Below are positions 47,161 through 61,135 of a stretch of 64,000 nucleotides of DNA, piece by piece. The notes below the pieces were generated by a model that worked only from the letters and a program-made list of their open reading frames with translations, did no database searches and was not told where the DNA came from. Source of the stretch: Acanthaster planci (taxonomy: Eukaryota; Echinodermata; Asteroidea; Valvatida; Acanthasteridae); NCBI RefSeq assembly GCF_001949145.1, contig NW_019091477.1, positions 729,746 through 793,745 on the forward strand, in the 5' to 3' direction. The stretch's first letter is position 1. Every line of letters begins with the position of its first letter. Made by a program: the position numbers and the translations under genes.

Positions 47161-50100
47161 AGGGATTCATCCAACGATGGACTAACCAGAGCCAATGCAG
47201 ACCAAGCATGCAGATGGTCCGTAGAGTGAACTTGGCAACTCTGGTTTTACCTTGGTCTCGGTGACAACAGCCCCTTTTATAAACAAGAGGGACTCTGTGC
47301 CGTTGTTTACTTCTGAACTTGGCACGCAGCTGTTTGGCCGATGATTACTACGCACGTTGCCCTTTTGCAATTTTGATACGGGACCAAACAAACCGACCCC
47401 CGTGACGTAAGTTTCAGTATCGCTCACGTTATTTTGTGGCGTCACGAGCTTCGCTTTCACGTATCGCGTGCCCCATGTCATCGCCGCATATCACGCTCGA
47501 TAACCGTGTTGTGGGAAAAATAAGCTGACTTGCTGATAAGTGGAATTCATGTAGATAGCTGAGTTCAATAGGGGACCGGCAGTGATGCGGCTGTCGCACA
47601 TGCATAGGCCTTTTCCGCTAAGTGACACTGCGGTGTTGTCGCTGGTGCACGGCAGTACTTACATGTACGTGCGTGTACACGCCCCCGCATGCACGTCCAC
47701 AGCAAATTGACACAATGCCAGAATTCTTTGTTAGTTTTTTTTTCAGATGCGCCCTGTATATGTACATATGTAGTTAAGTGCTCACTTTTTGGAGTTAAGT
47801 TTTCACCCTTTCCTGTCTCGGCACAAAGTGTCTGCTGGTCTGAGAAACAACATGTGGAGGCGTAGAACTCTATCGCCTTCAAGTCTCCACTTCACCCTTG
47901 CCAGAACCACATTTCCTGAAATGAGGGTGGGTTACGCGTGTTGATAACTTCGTCCATGCGAGTAGCATCAACAAACGCCTGGCGCGGTAGTGTTGCGCTC
48001 CCGTGTTTACCTTTCCGGGAAATTTCATATTTGTTGTTCACAAGAGGTGTACGCACTCCGCCCCGAAACGATCATTTATAGAAGAACTGCCTGTAATATC
48101 TTTATTGTATAACTGAGTCACCCAAATCTCTTTTCATTGAGGGCACTTGTGTGTAATACAGTGTCAATTACATGATTTTTTTTAATGTCGAGTTGAATGA
48201 CCGCTACAGCTTTGATTGGACAGGGGCAGGCTCATTGTTCGCTTTGCGGGTAGCGCCGAAATAGGTCAGCAAACAAGTGGAGCGCTGTGTCGCATAATGA
48301 TATATCTTTGTCATTGCTTTGGAAACTTGCCAAGAATCACACAGGGCTGCCGATTTCATTTCATAATACATTCTTTTCTCCTTAATTCAGTTCTAGCTCC
48401 TCGGAAAAGCACTTGCAGAGCTCGATATTTTTAGACAAACTGTGCTAGTGTAATCGAGTGTTGTAGCAGTGTAACTAGTAGCCTATAGTAAAACATGTTT
48501 TTGAAAGTGATTGTCATTTATCAAACTTGTCAATTTTTGAATTCTTTGCTGAATTTGGACGGTAAAAGCGGTACACCATAAAGTGGAAGTCTCTTGATGC
48601 ATTTGACTTTGACAGTACCCGTAAAGAATTCATGATAATTATATGCACCCTATAATTTTAGGCCTGAGAAGTGATTCAAATATGGACAATGTACAGTGGA
48701 AAGATAATTCTTGGGCAGACTCAAGGGGTGCATGTGAAGTCTACAGTCTATCATGATTTCCGTCTACCGACGAGTTCCAGACCAGACCATGTTCTTACCT
48801 GCCTGGTTTCCTCCACTTCCTGCCCATGCTCTCTCTCTCTCTCTCGCTCCCCCCTCGTCTGCCGCGCGTTATCTCATCAGTATCAAGGTTTGGGGGGGGG
48901 CGCCTCCGGCTGGTCGAAGACCCGGGCTGCCTGGGCTCCGTGTCAGGTCGGTCTGCTGTATAGTGGATTCCGAAGTTCTCTCAAGTGTACGCGTATCAAG
49001 TGCGGCGTTGTGTTATAAGCCGATAGCTTGACAGCGCGACTCTGCATGGGTTCTTGGCTGTCAAGTCTCAGCCGCCCCAACAAGTCAGCGGTTTGCTGTT
49101 GACCTCACCTGCAAATAACAAAGGGAATTTTGTCACATTTTGTTACGTCTCTTTCGTGTCTGTTCCGAATGATAAAAGCACCGCACGCAGTGTTCCGCAG
49201 CCTGCTCAACTCTCTAGGCCTATGTATATCTTTCCGAGAAGGATTTTGATCTCTTGAGCGACCGATTCAGGTGTGAACTTCGGACAAACCGCTAACTGAG
49301 ATTGTCGCTGAAGCGACCCCACTTGAGTCCTATCCCAGGATCGTAAGTCCCTGAATCACGAGGCGACTTCCTTGGATTTTGGACGCGGGAAGTGTAATCC
49401 CCGACAGCGGCTGCCAGGGATCGCCGAAGATTAGTCAAGTCACGAACAATTAACAAGGAGGTATGCGGGGCTTGCTCAGTACAGATGTGCATGTATTATT
49501 GTATGAACTCAGCAAGATGTAACACTCGAAGAACGGGCGCAGACGTACCCCTAGGGATTCGCTGTCACAGAGCAGCACTCCCATCTCTCGTCTGACTTCA
49601 GTAGTATAAGGAACTCGTATCTAACTGAAAAACCAACTGGTAAAACGTGAATTGAAGTCGCGCTGACGGTTGACGTTCATGAACTCCGGACGTACATGTA
49701 CATGTACAGTCGAGTTCCCATAATGTCTGGCCCGCCTGTTCCTCTACCGCGTGCGATGCCGGAGCAATCAAACCGTGATTGATTGTGCAGAAGTTGTAGG
49801 CATCTGCTGGGCTGAAGACAAGCCTTTAAAAGCACACTCTTGTACTGTTTACCCCTTTCTCGATTCTGAACCAACAGCGGTTGGTCGATTCGCTTGTCTG
49901 ATGACACATCGCCGAACCTCGGGTTTGGGGTTTTTGAGGTTTGGCGCGGGGATAGTATTAAGCATCGGTGTCACATTAAACAATGTGTACTTCCGGTGTT
50001 TTGGCTGTTGAGAAGGCCGGCAGGACGGGTATTTCCGGCATGTAGAGAGAGAGAGCGAGAGAGCCCTTGGTTTGGAAGCCCTCGATCGAGCGTGTGCTGC

Positions 50101-53100
50101 AATGATCGCACGCAAGTTGTCGAAAAAATACCTATACCTAGTATGATCAGGGCTGTAGGCCAGCTTCAGAAATTGGAACCAAAATGGCTGTTCATTGCGT
50201 GTGCAGTACACTATGCAGCCTTTGTGCGGTAATAATTATCTATGTACACTGCACCGTTTTGGTTTCAACAATCGAGACACTCATGTCACAACCCTCTCAA
50301 GGGTACAGCTCTGCCTGTCCCTCCAACGCCCACGTTCTAAATGCTCCAAACTGTTATTGTCCCCTCGTCTTTTTTACTCGAAGATAACCGGCCTCGGAGC
50401 ACACATTTATACGCAAACCACTCCCGGAATCTGCGAGAAACCATCCGCCTGTCTAAGCCTCGAGCGTAAAATGGCACTGCTTGAAATTGCGCCTCCTCCC
50501 CGAGTTGTGGTGGCTGGACACCGAAAAAGCCCACGCCTTGATTGAGCGATCATAACAGACAGCATGATGGTCACGATTGAAGCTCCGAGTCATGTAAATT
50601 ATAATACAGCGAACACTTTGTGCCGAGGCCGAGCCGAGAAAAATCAAGCTCATGTATTTTCCCCACCAGTCCGGCCGAGGTGCGATTTCATAAACACAGA
50701 TCGCATACCCAGTGGCGATTTGCCATTCAGGTATAATGGTCTTAACGGATGGTCGTGAATGCCTCTCATGCAGAGATTTTACCAGGGCTTTTTATAGGCC
50801 GCGATACTTCCATCCACAAATAAAAAATACCCCTGGCTTTGGACCAAGCAATTAAAGGACCAGGGAGCGTAGAACGTACGTACACACACAACACACGTAC
50901 CCACACCAGCGCACTAGAATCACGATTATTCGATATTTTTGAGATCGATTTCCGGAAGAGACCTGCAAGTCAATTAACACATGAGTTTAACTGTGGTTGA
51001 ACCATCAAGCAGCACTTACGTAACACTTCTGAGAACTGCGATCTAATCCTTTCAACGATTCCCCCAACTTCAATACACGTACACTCATTCACCACAGAGT
51101 GCATTTATTCCAAACGCACTCTACTCGCGTACAATTTTCGTCCCTTTCCGCCTGCAGCATAGAAAATGTATAAGCATCTCTCACTGCGCGGTACTGCTCC
51201 CCTGAAGAAAAAAAAATCTTACAAAAAACGACATCTTAACATACGGGTGATTCTTTTAAAACAATATTCAACCGTACCTTTGTCTGCCCGGTGTTACAAG
51301 AGGAGCAATATGGGACTCATCTACATTCAAGTTTCCTGCCTGTTCGTCCACTGCGTCCACTAGNNNNNNNNNNNNNNNNNNNNNNNAGTGCAGCTCGTAA
51401 ACATCCTTTATTTGTTAGCCCGGTAGTCGTCCCCTCGCCCTTCAGGCCTCTCTGCCTACAGCCCTTTGTGCGCGCGTATGCACATGTATTACGGTGCATC
51501 GTAGTCTCCACTCGTTCCGTGAACCATGCACGAACCGTTTCCCAGAAACGCTGGGGTGAGATGTTCAAGGCCCTCTCGGCCGATTAACCAGTGAGTCATT
51601 ACAAAATAAACATGTATTATTCAGTACGTGCGCGACAGGCAGTGGGGCTTTCACGGTGGCACCAGACCACGCCCCCAGTTGGACGAGTGGCGGACGAATC
51701 GGCCTCATGAATTATTGATTTCGTTATCGGAATAATTGTTGTCGTGTCCGGCAAAATAGTACATTGTACGTTATAAATTGAGCCAAGCTTTTTCTCTGTG
51801 ACGTGGACATACGTAATGTACATGTAGATGTACTGTACTGTACACGACGTGCACTTTCTACTGTAGTGCGTACGGACCAAAATATGCAGTGATGTATTAT
51901 GCAGGGTTCCGTATACCGTACATGTACAGTACATGTACATATCATGTCCTTAAAATATTGCGATCACAACTTGTCATGTTTCGTTAAACTTAATACTTTT
52001 TTCACAGAGGCCTCTTCTTTGAAATGTTTTTTTTTCTGATTTGGTGAAAAATATTTCTCCAAGGAATTTTATTTCAGTGATGAAAATCAAGCAGCACTGT
52101 GACCCATGACTCGCCTGTAGTAAAGAAGCCGACGCTTACCTGTTCGTCTCTGTTGCATACGGACAGTACATACATATGCAGTTGTACATGTATATCCATT
52201 TATCTCTCGAACATGAACATACAAATGCCGAAAAGGAAACAGTTAAATCCCTCGAAGTTAACCTGACCTACAAACGAAGTTCAAGAGTGCACGATGGGCG
52301 ACGGTGCTATGCTGCATCGATCATGTCGCCAGATGTTACATCAGTCATGCTGGGGACGAAGTCATCATTGTATGAGCCAACACGACATGAACGCCGGCAG
52401 TTTCAAAAGACGCGAACCCCCCAGGATGAAAACTGTGTAATCCTCGACATCCGAATCTGAAACCAAAATGTCCGGGAGGCTAGGGGGAGGGGGCGCGTTA
52501 TGCCCCTAAACTGATGTCTGCATGTAATCATATTGATAAGTTCGTTTCCAAAAAATAAATAAATAAATGTTTCGTAGGCTCAGGGGGAAAATCTGTGCCT
52601 CGACGAAAAATTTGAACAAGCATTCTGCTCAGTTCAGCCATGGTTCAGCAGACCGGAACACTATGACTCGCGATCCAGACACGTTGACCCCTTACCCGCC
52701 CGTGAAAACCAGACAGCGACCGCGGAACGTCGCGTCCCACATTTCGAGTCTAGACCGCCGGGCCCGGCCCGGCCCAATCTTTTTACCGTACTGACGTGCT
52801 GCTGTAGCAGAACTGCAGACAAACCGCTTTCCCCAGTGTGTCGGGATAGACCAGGTCATCTGTTTCCTGTAAACTTACACATAATTCTGTGGGGAACAAA
52901 CCCGACAGAATCGCAGGTACATGTATAAATAATAACGTGCGCGCCTTTCGATTAACTACTCGTGTTGCAGAGTTAAAATCGGGGAATGTATCCTCTTAAG
53001 TTCGGCACGGTGTATCGTGTATACGCATGACGAACTTCCCATAAGAAAAATATTTCATGATAAAAAACGGTGCACGCCCACACAAAAAATCAATTTGAGC

Positions 53101-56100
53101 TCGTCCGATGCCATTTTGAGACAGTTTCTACTTCTACAACAGAAACAGAAGGTGGGTGAGGTTTTTCAAATCACCGTAGCGATCTCCATCAGAATTAATA
53201 ATCTACTTTATGATTACAATTACAAAATGCCAACGCCGAAGTATCCAAATTTATACCCGACTCCACTATGTCCATCATTACAAGAAAAAAAAAAGATATT
53301 GTTTTCAAAAGCTAACGGTAACTCGGCTTTCCATTCACAGTCTGCGGGGAAGGGGGCCTTTTTTGTTATCCTTGAATATTGTTGACATCATTTTGACGTT
53401 TTGTTGCCGTAATTTTAGCCCGAACTTATTACCCGGGCCCTCCGTGGCATGGCGTGTGTGCACGCCCAGTGACTGTCCCCGCACAAACTGTACGCTTGCT
53501 TTGTTTACGTCACCAGACCGCGCGTTGTGAGCAGCCAATGGCAGCGCGGCTACGGAAAGATGATTTATCGACACTCGGTCAGGGTCCCGTTAGATGACAC
53601 GAAAGACCCCTGACCGCGAATGAACTGTTGCAAAAGCGTTTTTGTCTTTTTTTTCTTTCTGGCAAACAGAACTTTGACATCTAGATAGTTTAGACTAACG
53701 GTTCAACATGATGCCTAATTTATGGCTTCACTCTGACACTGTCGTAAACAATAGACGAAAATACTTGAGAAATTTATGTTGTACGGTCGTGAGTTTGACC
53801 AGTTCGAAAATTGAAAGCCCTTTATATGGAACCGATACCACAACCGTTCGGATTGTCGTGGACGAAACCGTCACTGTCTCGTTTACGATATCATTTTTAG
53901 ACCGATACCTTATAAATGATATCTTGCACCCAACGCCGTATTCGAGATCGATTAATCGACTTTGACATTACCGACAAAGAGATGTGGGCCCTTGAACTTT
54001 CCACAACCCCCATGGCGTTATCTTCTAGCGGGCAGGACAATGCGACCATGACCACCGAATAACACAGTCGAATTGAAAATCGACTATGCATAGATGACTA
54101 ATTCGTCCTAAAGCAAACACCATTGTTCTCCTGAATCCTGTAGAAAGTATGGTCGGCACAAGAGTCAATTTTTACACCGGGGAGTCTCCGGCTCTACCAC
54201 TTTTTTGGGAGAAACTGTATAGGCCTACTGTAATGGCACATACTACATGTTCATGTACATGTACACTACATCCTTTTTCTTACTTTTGTACATCACTGTG
54301 GTAAAATTACATGTCTGCCCAGATGCATGGTTAGTTACGATGGAGATCATAAAAAAGCTTCCCTGAACTGTGGCTCGTAGTTGTCAAAGGTTAATTGAGC
54401 AGATGCCAATTATTGTTCTAACGGTGAAGGTCATTTTCCAGCGCTTCTACAGCCCTCCTTGGTCATCATGAATGGGTCATTCGGGACAGAAAGGAACGTC
54501 CGTGACCCAGACAAAAGACCGATATCACACATACACATGCGCAATACAAGGCCCGCTGTTTGTACGCACACTGCGCTGTTGCAGTGGAACTTCTTCATGT
54601 GACCTGTTTTTTTCCTGCCGTGCGGCGGGGCGTGTACCAAAGATATCGAAGACAACTCCACGCTAGCCTGGGGGGTCGCCGCGACCGAATAGTCGTTCGT
54701 TAGCGTCATTGGCGTCATCTTATCATACCTCCAGAGGTGATTGGAAGGTCATCTCAACAAAACACCTCAGAATGTTTAAATTCGTTTGAAGCTCACAGTA
54801 GTTTATCCAAAACGGTGTGAGATACTAAGGTACACGTTGTGCACAAAATGGCGACTGCACGATGGAACAGAATCGAGACAACGGTTCGTTTGGGCCACGA
54901 AAATCCTCTTCACTTGCCATCTTCTAACATGAAACTGTGATTGCACAAATAAATGAACCGTATAATCAAGCAAGTACGTGCACTTGCGGAAATAAACGGC
55001 AGGTCCGAACAAAGTACCGTCGTTATTTTGAAACATACAAGTAGGCCTACTGGTTCAACCCTTTTCTCTCTAACCACAGCCATGCATGGTGTTTACAACG
55101 CACTGTGCTAATCAACATCATTTTCGCACGACTTGTGTACATAGATTGTACATTTTGAAAGATACACATTTTCAAAAATGCAAACTGTAAATAATTACCT
55201 TTGTTGGTCCCAGCTTTGTGGTGTTCAAGTGCCACTGCGCCGCACGCGTGGTTTGCTCTGTGCCTGTCTCAGTAACTGAGGCAAGTCGATCCGTTTCCAG
55301 GGTCCGTGAATCTCAAGAACTACCCCTCACCAGGTGAATGGCACACAAGGTTGAATCCGTGGCAAGTTCTCTCAGTCTGTGACATTTAAGTTTGCCCGAA
55401 TCAGTGAATATTGTATTGCCAATTTTCCTCTTTTTTTGCACAGCCTGTCTCGGCCACTAGACATGTTGTGACATGCTCCCGCGTCTGATTCTGAGCTGCG
55501 GTTTTCTCTTTAACATTTTGCGGATAATTTTATTCTGGAAACTTGCGGTTGGGTACTATGAAGAAAATAGTCAGGCACCGTCGGTTGGCCCACCTTACGG
55601 GTATGTACGCAGATCTGATGTGCAGTACATGTACATAATGTGAAAGCCGTGTGTGTGTGGAGAGAGTTGGTCGTTGTCCCATTGTACCGCGACAGCCACC
55701 GGCTGGACCCGTGAGTAGGCAAGTTACTTCGGTGGGGCTGCAGGCGCCTAAGCCCCGCCGAGCCCGGGCGGCAGGGCCCCGCTGAGGTAGATTGTCTGAT
55801 CCAACCAGCTGCCCCAGCGAGTTTTTATACCTCAGTCGGTCTTGCTAGTAATCCAGCGGTCAGTTCTTTTATCCGAGGGGTGAATTGGAGTTCGTTGCGG
55901 TGGCCGGAGTGATGGCAAAAGTTCAGGGTCATTCTTTGTCACATACATTACCTGCACTTCGGCCAGCAAGTGGTTGAGGGTCAGTGCAGTGTGTAACAGT
56001 ATACATTATGGTCGGTCACATTCTTTGACCAACGGCCATGGTCACTGTCATTAATGCAGAATTTTCCTAAAATAGCCAAGCCGCGCTACTGGTCAGCCTT

Positions 56101-56650
56101 CGCCCGACCACGAACTCGGGCAACGGATGTAGGGCCAACTTGTCAAATTACATTAAGTGAAACTAGTCATCAAAACTTAAAGGCGCTCGCCAAAGGTGAA
56201 GATATGATAGACCGTGGAGTATTAAAAAAAGATAGACTCTCACCATACTTTTTGCATTAAACCAATTACGTTATAATGTTGTGGTTTTGTATTCTTACGC
56301 AGCTTAATTATGCATGAAATTGTATGTGAAAATCAACACTGAAAACATTCGGTAGGTTCTGGTCGCACTGACTAGAGTCTAGAACAGCTCTTGTCGGTAA
56401 AACTTTCATTCTGCCGTGGTAGTGACACGATTTTAACAAGACAACTGTTGACTCGCAGTGCCAGAAGACAAGAAAACAGGAAACTTTCGAAACAGTCGAT
56501 GTGTTGGGTTCTGGTCACGATGACTAAAACTAGCCTGCGTCTGGCTGCACTGACAAGAAATTGACGACATTTCAATAAGAGTTGAGCTGTTCACTGCGCG
56601 GTGCGTGTACCGCTGTATCGATCCGATCCAATCGAGGCGACCCCAACCTG
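47161..56650. other. No gene seen
   Basis: About 9.5 kb. It holds a (CT)n microsatellite at about 48829-48846, a (GA)n patch near 50046-50061, CpG-rich stretches near 48,800-49,000 and 52,650-52,780, and clusters of ACATGTA-type palindromes (49693, 51917, 54246). A 23-N gap lies at 51364-51386. Several frames of 100-120 codons exist but none resembles a known protein or has convincing splice sites. Confidence 0.45.
51364..51386. other. Assembly gap (23 N)
   Basis: A run of 23 N bases in intergenic sequence. A reading frame drawn across it is not meaningful. Confidence 0.99.
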
Positions 56651-56654
56651 CTCG

Positions 56655-56715
56655 GTGGTCGAGTGGTTAGAAGTTTGCAGCAGCCTGTCATTGGTTCGAA
56701 TCACATCGGAGCAAG
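56655..56715 (+). mobile_element. tRNA-like SINE head fragment
   Basis: TGGTCGAGTGGTTAGAAG resembles a pol III A box and GGTTCGAATCACATCGG a B box, spaced about as in tRNA genes. I could not fold a full cloverleaf: the acceptor and anticodon stems do not pair well. It is more likely a SINE head or tRNA relic than a working tRNA gene. Confidence 0.5.
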
Positions 56716-57787
56716 CGGTTTTTTTTCAGAAGCTCTGGGAAGGGGCTAAAAACCGTGTCTCTTTGGCAAGTGGATTCTTGTTACACACGTTTGGACAAAA
56801 GGAGATTTTATCTCGTCAACGTGACGAGCATTCGCTGTGAGTGGATCCCGTTCATCAAAATCAATCTCAAAAATGACCATCAGCATCAAGTGGAAGAAAT
56901 ATCTGAAACCCAAGACAAGATGGGTATCACATACCTCTTGGGGATCTTCGCCTGTTTTCTCTCGCTTTTGTCTCTTAATAGTCTGGCGGTTTTTCATCCC
57001 TCACAACTAATAAGACAAACAATATGCAGGCCAGGTGTACATGTGCAATGTACATGCATGCCTAATATGCCGGGCATGCGCAGGAAAGGCGTTGGTAGCG
57101 TTTTACGGTCAAGGCGGTAGCAGATGCCCATCATTGACAAGAGTGCCAGTCAGATCCCGGTCAAAAGGTAACGCCGGAGTTCACGGCTAAGCACATCGTA
57201 TAGTAGGCAAGTAAAATATGTCCAGGAATACTCCAGAATATTTGACGGCTTCGAAGTCGTTTGAATAGAAATACAAATGTATTCTACGGATTTTCTAACA
57301 TCGTTCGTTATTTCGTAGCATTAATCTGCGAGAACGTCGGGTGGAACGACACCCTTCGTGAAATTCGAAATACGAAGCAGCGATGTTACGTTGCAAATTA
57401 TCATAAAACCAAGACACACGAAGCACTCTGCTGTTTCGACCACTCAGCTGCGCGCGCATTGTCTGCTGTAACTTCATACTTCGCTGATTCCATTCGTCGG
57501 TCCAGACTTGGCTGGGTTCCACACACACAACCTGCTTTACTATTCTCATAAAAAAAGGCGATCTGTTCCGGATGGAAATGTTATGAATGAAATCTCAGTT
57601 TGCGTGGGCGTCTGTTTGTTTATTACCGCTTCTGTCACACTTTTTCTCGCCCTGGGCAGATTGGACTCGCCCCGAGTCCTCTGCTTTAATAAACGCATGC
57701 ACAGGAAGATGGAAACGACTTGTCGTACCATACATAGCCTAAACAGTGGTAGGCTACACTGTGCTGAAAAATGGCCCAGCACTGCAT
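56716..57787. other. No gene seen
   Basis: Contains two overlapping frames (56755-57120 plus, 57261-57551 plus) with no recognised similarity. No repeat copies found. Confidence 0.45.
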
Positions 57788-57890
57788 TGTATGGGCCGCG
57801 AGCTGAACCAAGAGAGGGCGCTATTTTCTTAGCAACTGAGAATCATTTGGTCGGAACCATTGATCTCCATTATATCATGGAGATCATGGT
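57788..57890 (+). repeat. Dispersed repeat, 'GGTCGGAACTGAAC' family, copy 3
   Basis: GGCCGCGAGCTGAACCAAGA, GAGGGCGCTATTTTCTTAGC and TTTGGTCGGAACC match the copies at 1-80 and 47063-47160. It is followed by ATTGATCTCCATTATATC, a block also found near 835-850, which links this family with the repeat at 640-960. Confidence 0.8.
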
Positions 57891-58412
57891 GCTTTATTCT
57901 TACATTTGTCGAAAAGTGAATGAATTAAGTCTGAACGGATAGTTCTTCCTGATTCCGTGTTGTAGCACTTAGTTCTGCTTTTTTAATGGCAAGTCCAGAG
58001 AGCTTGATAATTCTCAGCTGTGCCATGTTAACTGTAGGAAGATGTCCGTCAGACATCTTGGTCGCGTGCGAGCGCATCGATCACCACGAAACCCGACACT
58101 GTTCGCTACTAATCGGTAAGATGTGTGTATACGGCGACTCGTGCCCCAGTTGACGTTTGAGATCAAGGTAACCGTTACCCGTTGGTGAACTTGTAGTTAA
58201 TCGGCAACCCGCAGATAGTAGTCGTGGCTCAAGACATAAGTGTGAATCGATCGCGTAGTGCGGTGCGCCATTATGCACATTTTGTTGTTTACGGTAAACC
58301 ACCATTCCATGATCCATGTTATCCAGTGACGCCTTGAACTAAGACAGTCCACGCAGACTACAGGTCTTGTGTTGGGGAAATATGGAAGAGCTGCGTTGCA
58401 CCGTTATCATAA

Positions 58413-58493
58413 TATCGACAAGAATATAATATCAAATCAGTGCTCTGGCAATCACATATTTCAGAGCACTGGTTTGATATTGTGTTCTTGTAT
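58413..58493. mobile_element. Short perfect-style hairpin element
   Basis: ACAAGAATATAATATCAAAT and CAGTGCTCTG are mirrored by CAGAGCACTG and GTTTGATATTGTGTTCTTGT around a 14-bp loop (GCAATCACATATTT). The loop and right arm also occur at 13705-13760. Non-coding, foldback type. Confidence 0.82.
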
Positions 58494-59261
58494 GTCAAAG
58501 TCTTATGTTTGGACTTTGTTTTTATTTCTGTAAGAGCAGTTCGTACCATAAAAATAAACTGAACTCTTAAAGTACGAGGGAGACCAACTGATAATTCTTC
58601 AACAAATGCATGCATACTTACTTCATCAACGAGGATGTTTCCAAGATCTTTTCAGGAACTGTGATCGATCCTTTGTAAAGACTGGAGATGAAGTCATTAA
58701 TTCCTAAATTTTTCGTTTTCCAGCACTCGCGCCCAACTTCTTTAAGCCTAGTAATAATATTGAAGAAAATTCTTAAGGGTATCTAATTTCAGGGTACATT
58801 CAAGGAATCATGGTAATCACACAGAATGACATCATTTTCCAACTTTCCTAATCCACAATTAAATCCCAGCGCACACTTGTTTTCGATGATAATTAGGGGA
58901 CCCAAGACATGACAGTGCTCGAGCTGGCTGTGTGGCAGAGATGTTGGCGAGAAGCCACTACCTACCTAGCATATTCGAAAACGTCTGGCGCTAAAACTGC
59001 AACTTATTTTTCAAATGGAATCTGCCCTGACTCTATGAAATTCAGTTGTAATTTAAGGTGACAAGCGCATTAAGCGGCACAGTGTCTGCGGCCTGTACGA
59101 AGGGAGCGGAGTTTGAAACCAACTCGCGGCTTGTACTAAACTTGACAGAGCATGGAGGTGGCCAGTTCGAGAAGGCATCATTTTCCATCGGTAAGGTGTC
59201 GTGAGTCGGTGAAAAAAAAGCCACGGTTATACATTAAAAACAAATACATCACCAATGTCCT

Positions 59262-59560
59262 GTTGGGTTGTCGTAGTGGTTCTTTCGTCGCTTTTTACCT
59301 CTGCGGTCCGGTTCTTTCGTCGCTTTTTACCTCTGCGGTCCTGGTTCGATTCCCCGATCCACATGTGGATTGGGTTTTCAGTCCCTACCTGATTCCGTGG
59401 GCTTAATCTATCCAGAATATTCCTCTGGGGTTTTCCGAACTGCGACTGCTTCTCATTGTCTCCTCTCTACAGATTTCTCCAGACTTGCGAGCTTACAGTG
59501 CCTAGGGCGCTTTTGAGGAATCCTTGGTGTCATTACGAGAAATAAATAATTATTCGGCTA
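59262..59560 (+). mobile_element. tRNA-derived SINE, copy 1, with internal 32-bp tandem duplication
   Basis: A B box GGTTCGATTCC lies at 59343-59353 after a head TCGTAGTGGTTCTTTCG. The body GATTGGGTTTTCAGTCC, GATTCCGTGGGCTT and CTCTGGGGTTTTCC matches the copy at 63735-64000. A 32-bp unit (GGTTCTTTCGTCGCTTTTTA and 12 more) is present twice (59278-59309, 59310-59341) with no difference that I see. The end is near an AAATAAATAATTATT tail. Confidence 0.8.
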
Positions 59561-61135
59561 TATCGGAACATCAAACAGAAATTGTCGCGTCTTTATCGTC
59601 ACGTCAGAGGCAATCACTAGTTGTTTGTGTTGTATTCGTTGCAACAGAAGCAAACTGAAAAACTTACACAAATTAGGGCTAGCAGCAACTTGACAATCGA
59701 GGCTTGGCATAGTCCATAATACCGACGATTACTGAGTCGTACATCCCCGGCCGCGTCCCAAAGATCCAGTGCCGTGTTTTGCATTATCTTGTGATAAAAA
59801 ACACAATGGGGCTGCTGGTTAAAAGCGGGGCACACGGCGACCTTTGGTTTTCCAATCCCAGACATCGGCAACCAGCCCGATATCCCTTGTTCATTGAGCT
59901 CAGAGCCGCCGCTGCTGTTTTCTCCATACTCTTGTGCATTTATGATGCGCGCGACGCAATTAACCGGGGACCCATTGACGGGGCTGGCGCTTCGCTCGAC
60001 GGCGCCCGCGTTTTACTGTGTAACCTTCGTCAGCTGCGGGTCCGTCTGGAACAGGTTTGGACAAAACACGAATGCAGTCGGCAAGTTGCATTCAGCAGAG
60101 ATAACAATGAAGAGCAAAATTCAGCGCTGCTCAGCTCGGCTGTGGCTTTTGATAATAGACTACGAGTAACAATACTTGATCCGTACGTGAGGCTATCCGC
60201 TGTATTGGCCTTATTGGAATAGACCCCCCCCAAAAAAAATGACGCCGCACGTTGGTTAAAAATGTGCGCTTTCCCTACGACGGCTCCGTGGATCGTGTCC
60301 AGGTCTAGCTATTGCCAGCACGACGGCTGTGGGTGGTGTTTCGGATAAAAGGACCTTTTTTTCTTTCGGTAACAGTTGTAACGTATCATTTGGTCTGGCG
60401 GAATGGATTGTGCCATCTTCCTCCCCATGGAATTATGGGTGTACATGTATTAACATTCACATCGCAATATCACTGGCACAGAAAAGATGCTTGGAGAGGG
60501 CGCCCTTCCTGCCGACTGAAGCTTCTCTTCGAGCTTAAGCGCTTATGTAAGTCGCTGTCAGTTGAGAACGTGTTACAAGTCTGGTTCTGGCATAGGACGC
60601 TTCAAACCCGAGCCGCTGTTGGGCAGGAAGCCAACATTTTGAAAACGGGCCCGATAGTCCACACGTACACGTCTGGTGGATAAATAGACTTTGGAAAATG
60701 CTTGTCCGTCTCAATCAAATTCATGCAATTGTTTTATCTTTCATCTTTAAAAACATTATTTTTATCGTCGATTCTGGCCCGATCGCTGCACCCATCTGTC
60801 GAGGTCTGTCATCTACGAGACAAATTACGGTAAAAACAATGAAGAATTTGCCCCATGAAACTTACACAGTAGTACAGTACCAGGCACTTAAAAAATTATC
60901 CACACGGTAATAATGCGAGAAACCGAACCGGGGTCATTAGTGGTATTTTTTAAAGATTTTATTTTACAACTTTTCTTTTGGCGCCATCAACACAATGGCG
61001 AAGACTATGTTCTGAATTAAAATGACCACCACCTTTTCAATACTCTCTCATTTCCAAAAAAGTGAATATTCACTCTGCCCAACGGAAACTAGGCAGCAAG
61101 ACGGTTCAGACTGAAATTCATTTGATCACAGTGCC
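59561..61135. other. No gene seen
   Basis: Two overlapping plus-strand frames (59779-60222, 60312-60683) are longer than average but show no known similarity, no signal sequence and no splice context. Confidence 0.45.

Noticed and set aside
51291-51587. Reading frame spanning 51364-51386
   Set aside because: It crosses an assembly gap of N bases, so the frame is artificial.
56655-56715. A functional tRNA gene
   Set aside because: A- and B-box-like words are present, but acceptor and anticodon stems do not pair, so only a tRNA-derived fragment is reported.
59779-60222. Plus-strand frame of 147 codons
   Set aside because: Longest frame in the right part, but no known similarity; the GC-rich local composition lowers stop frequency.
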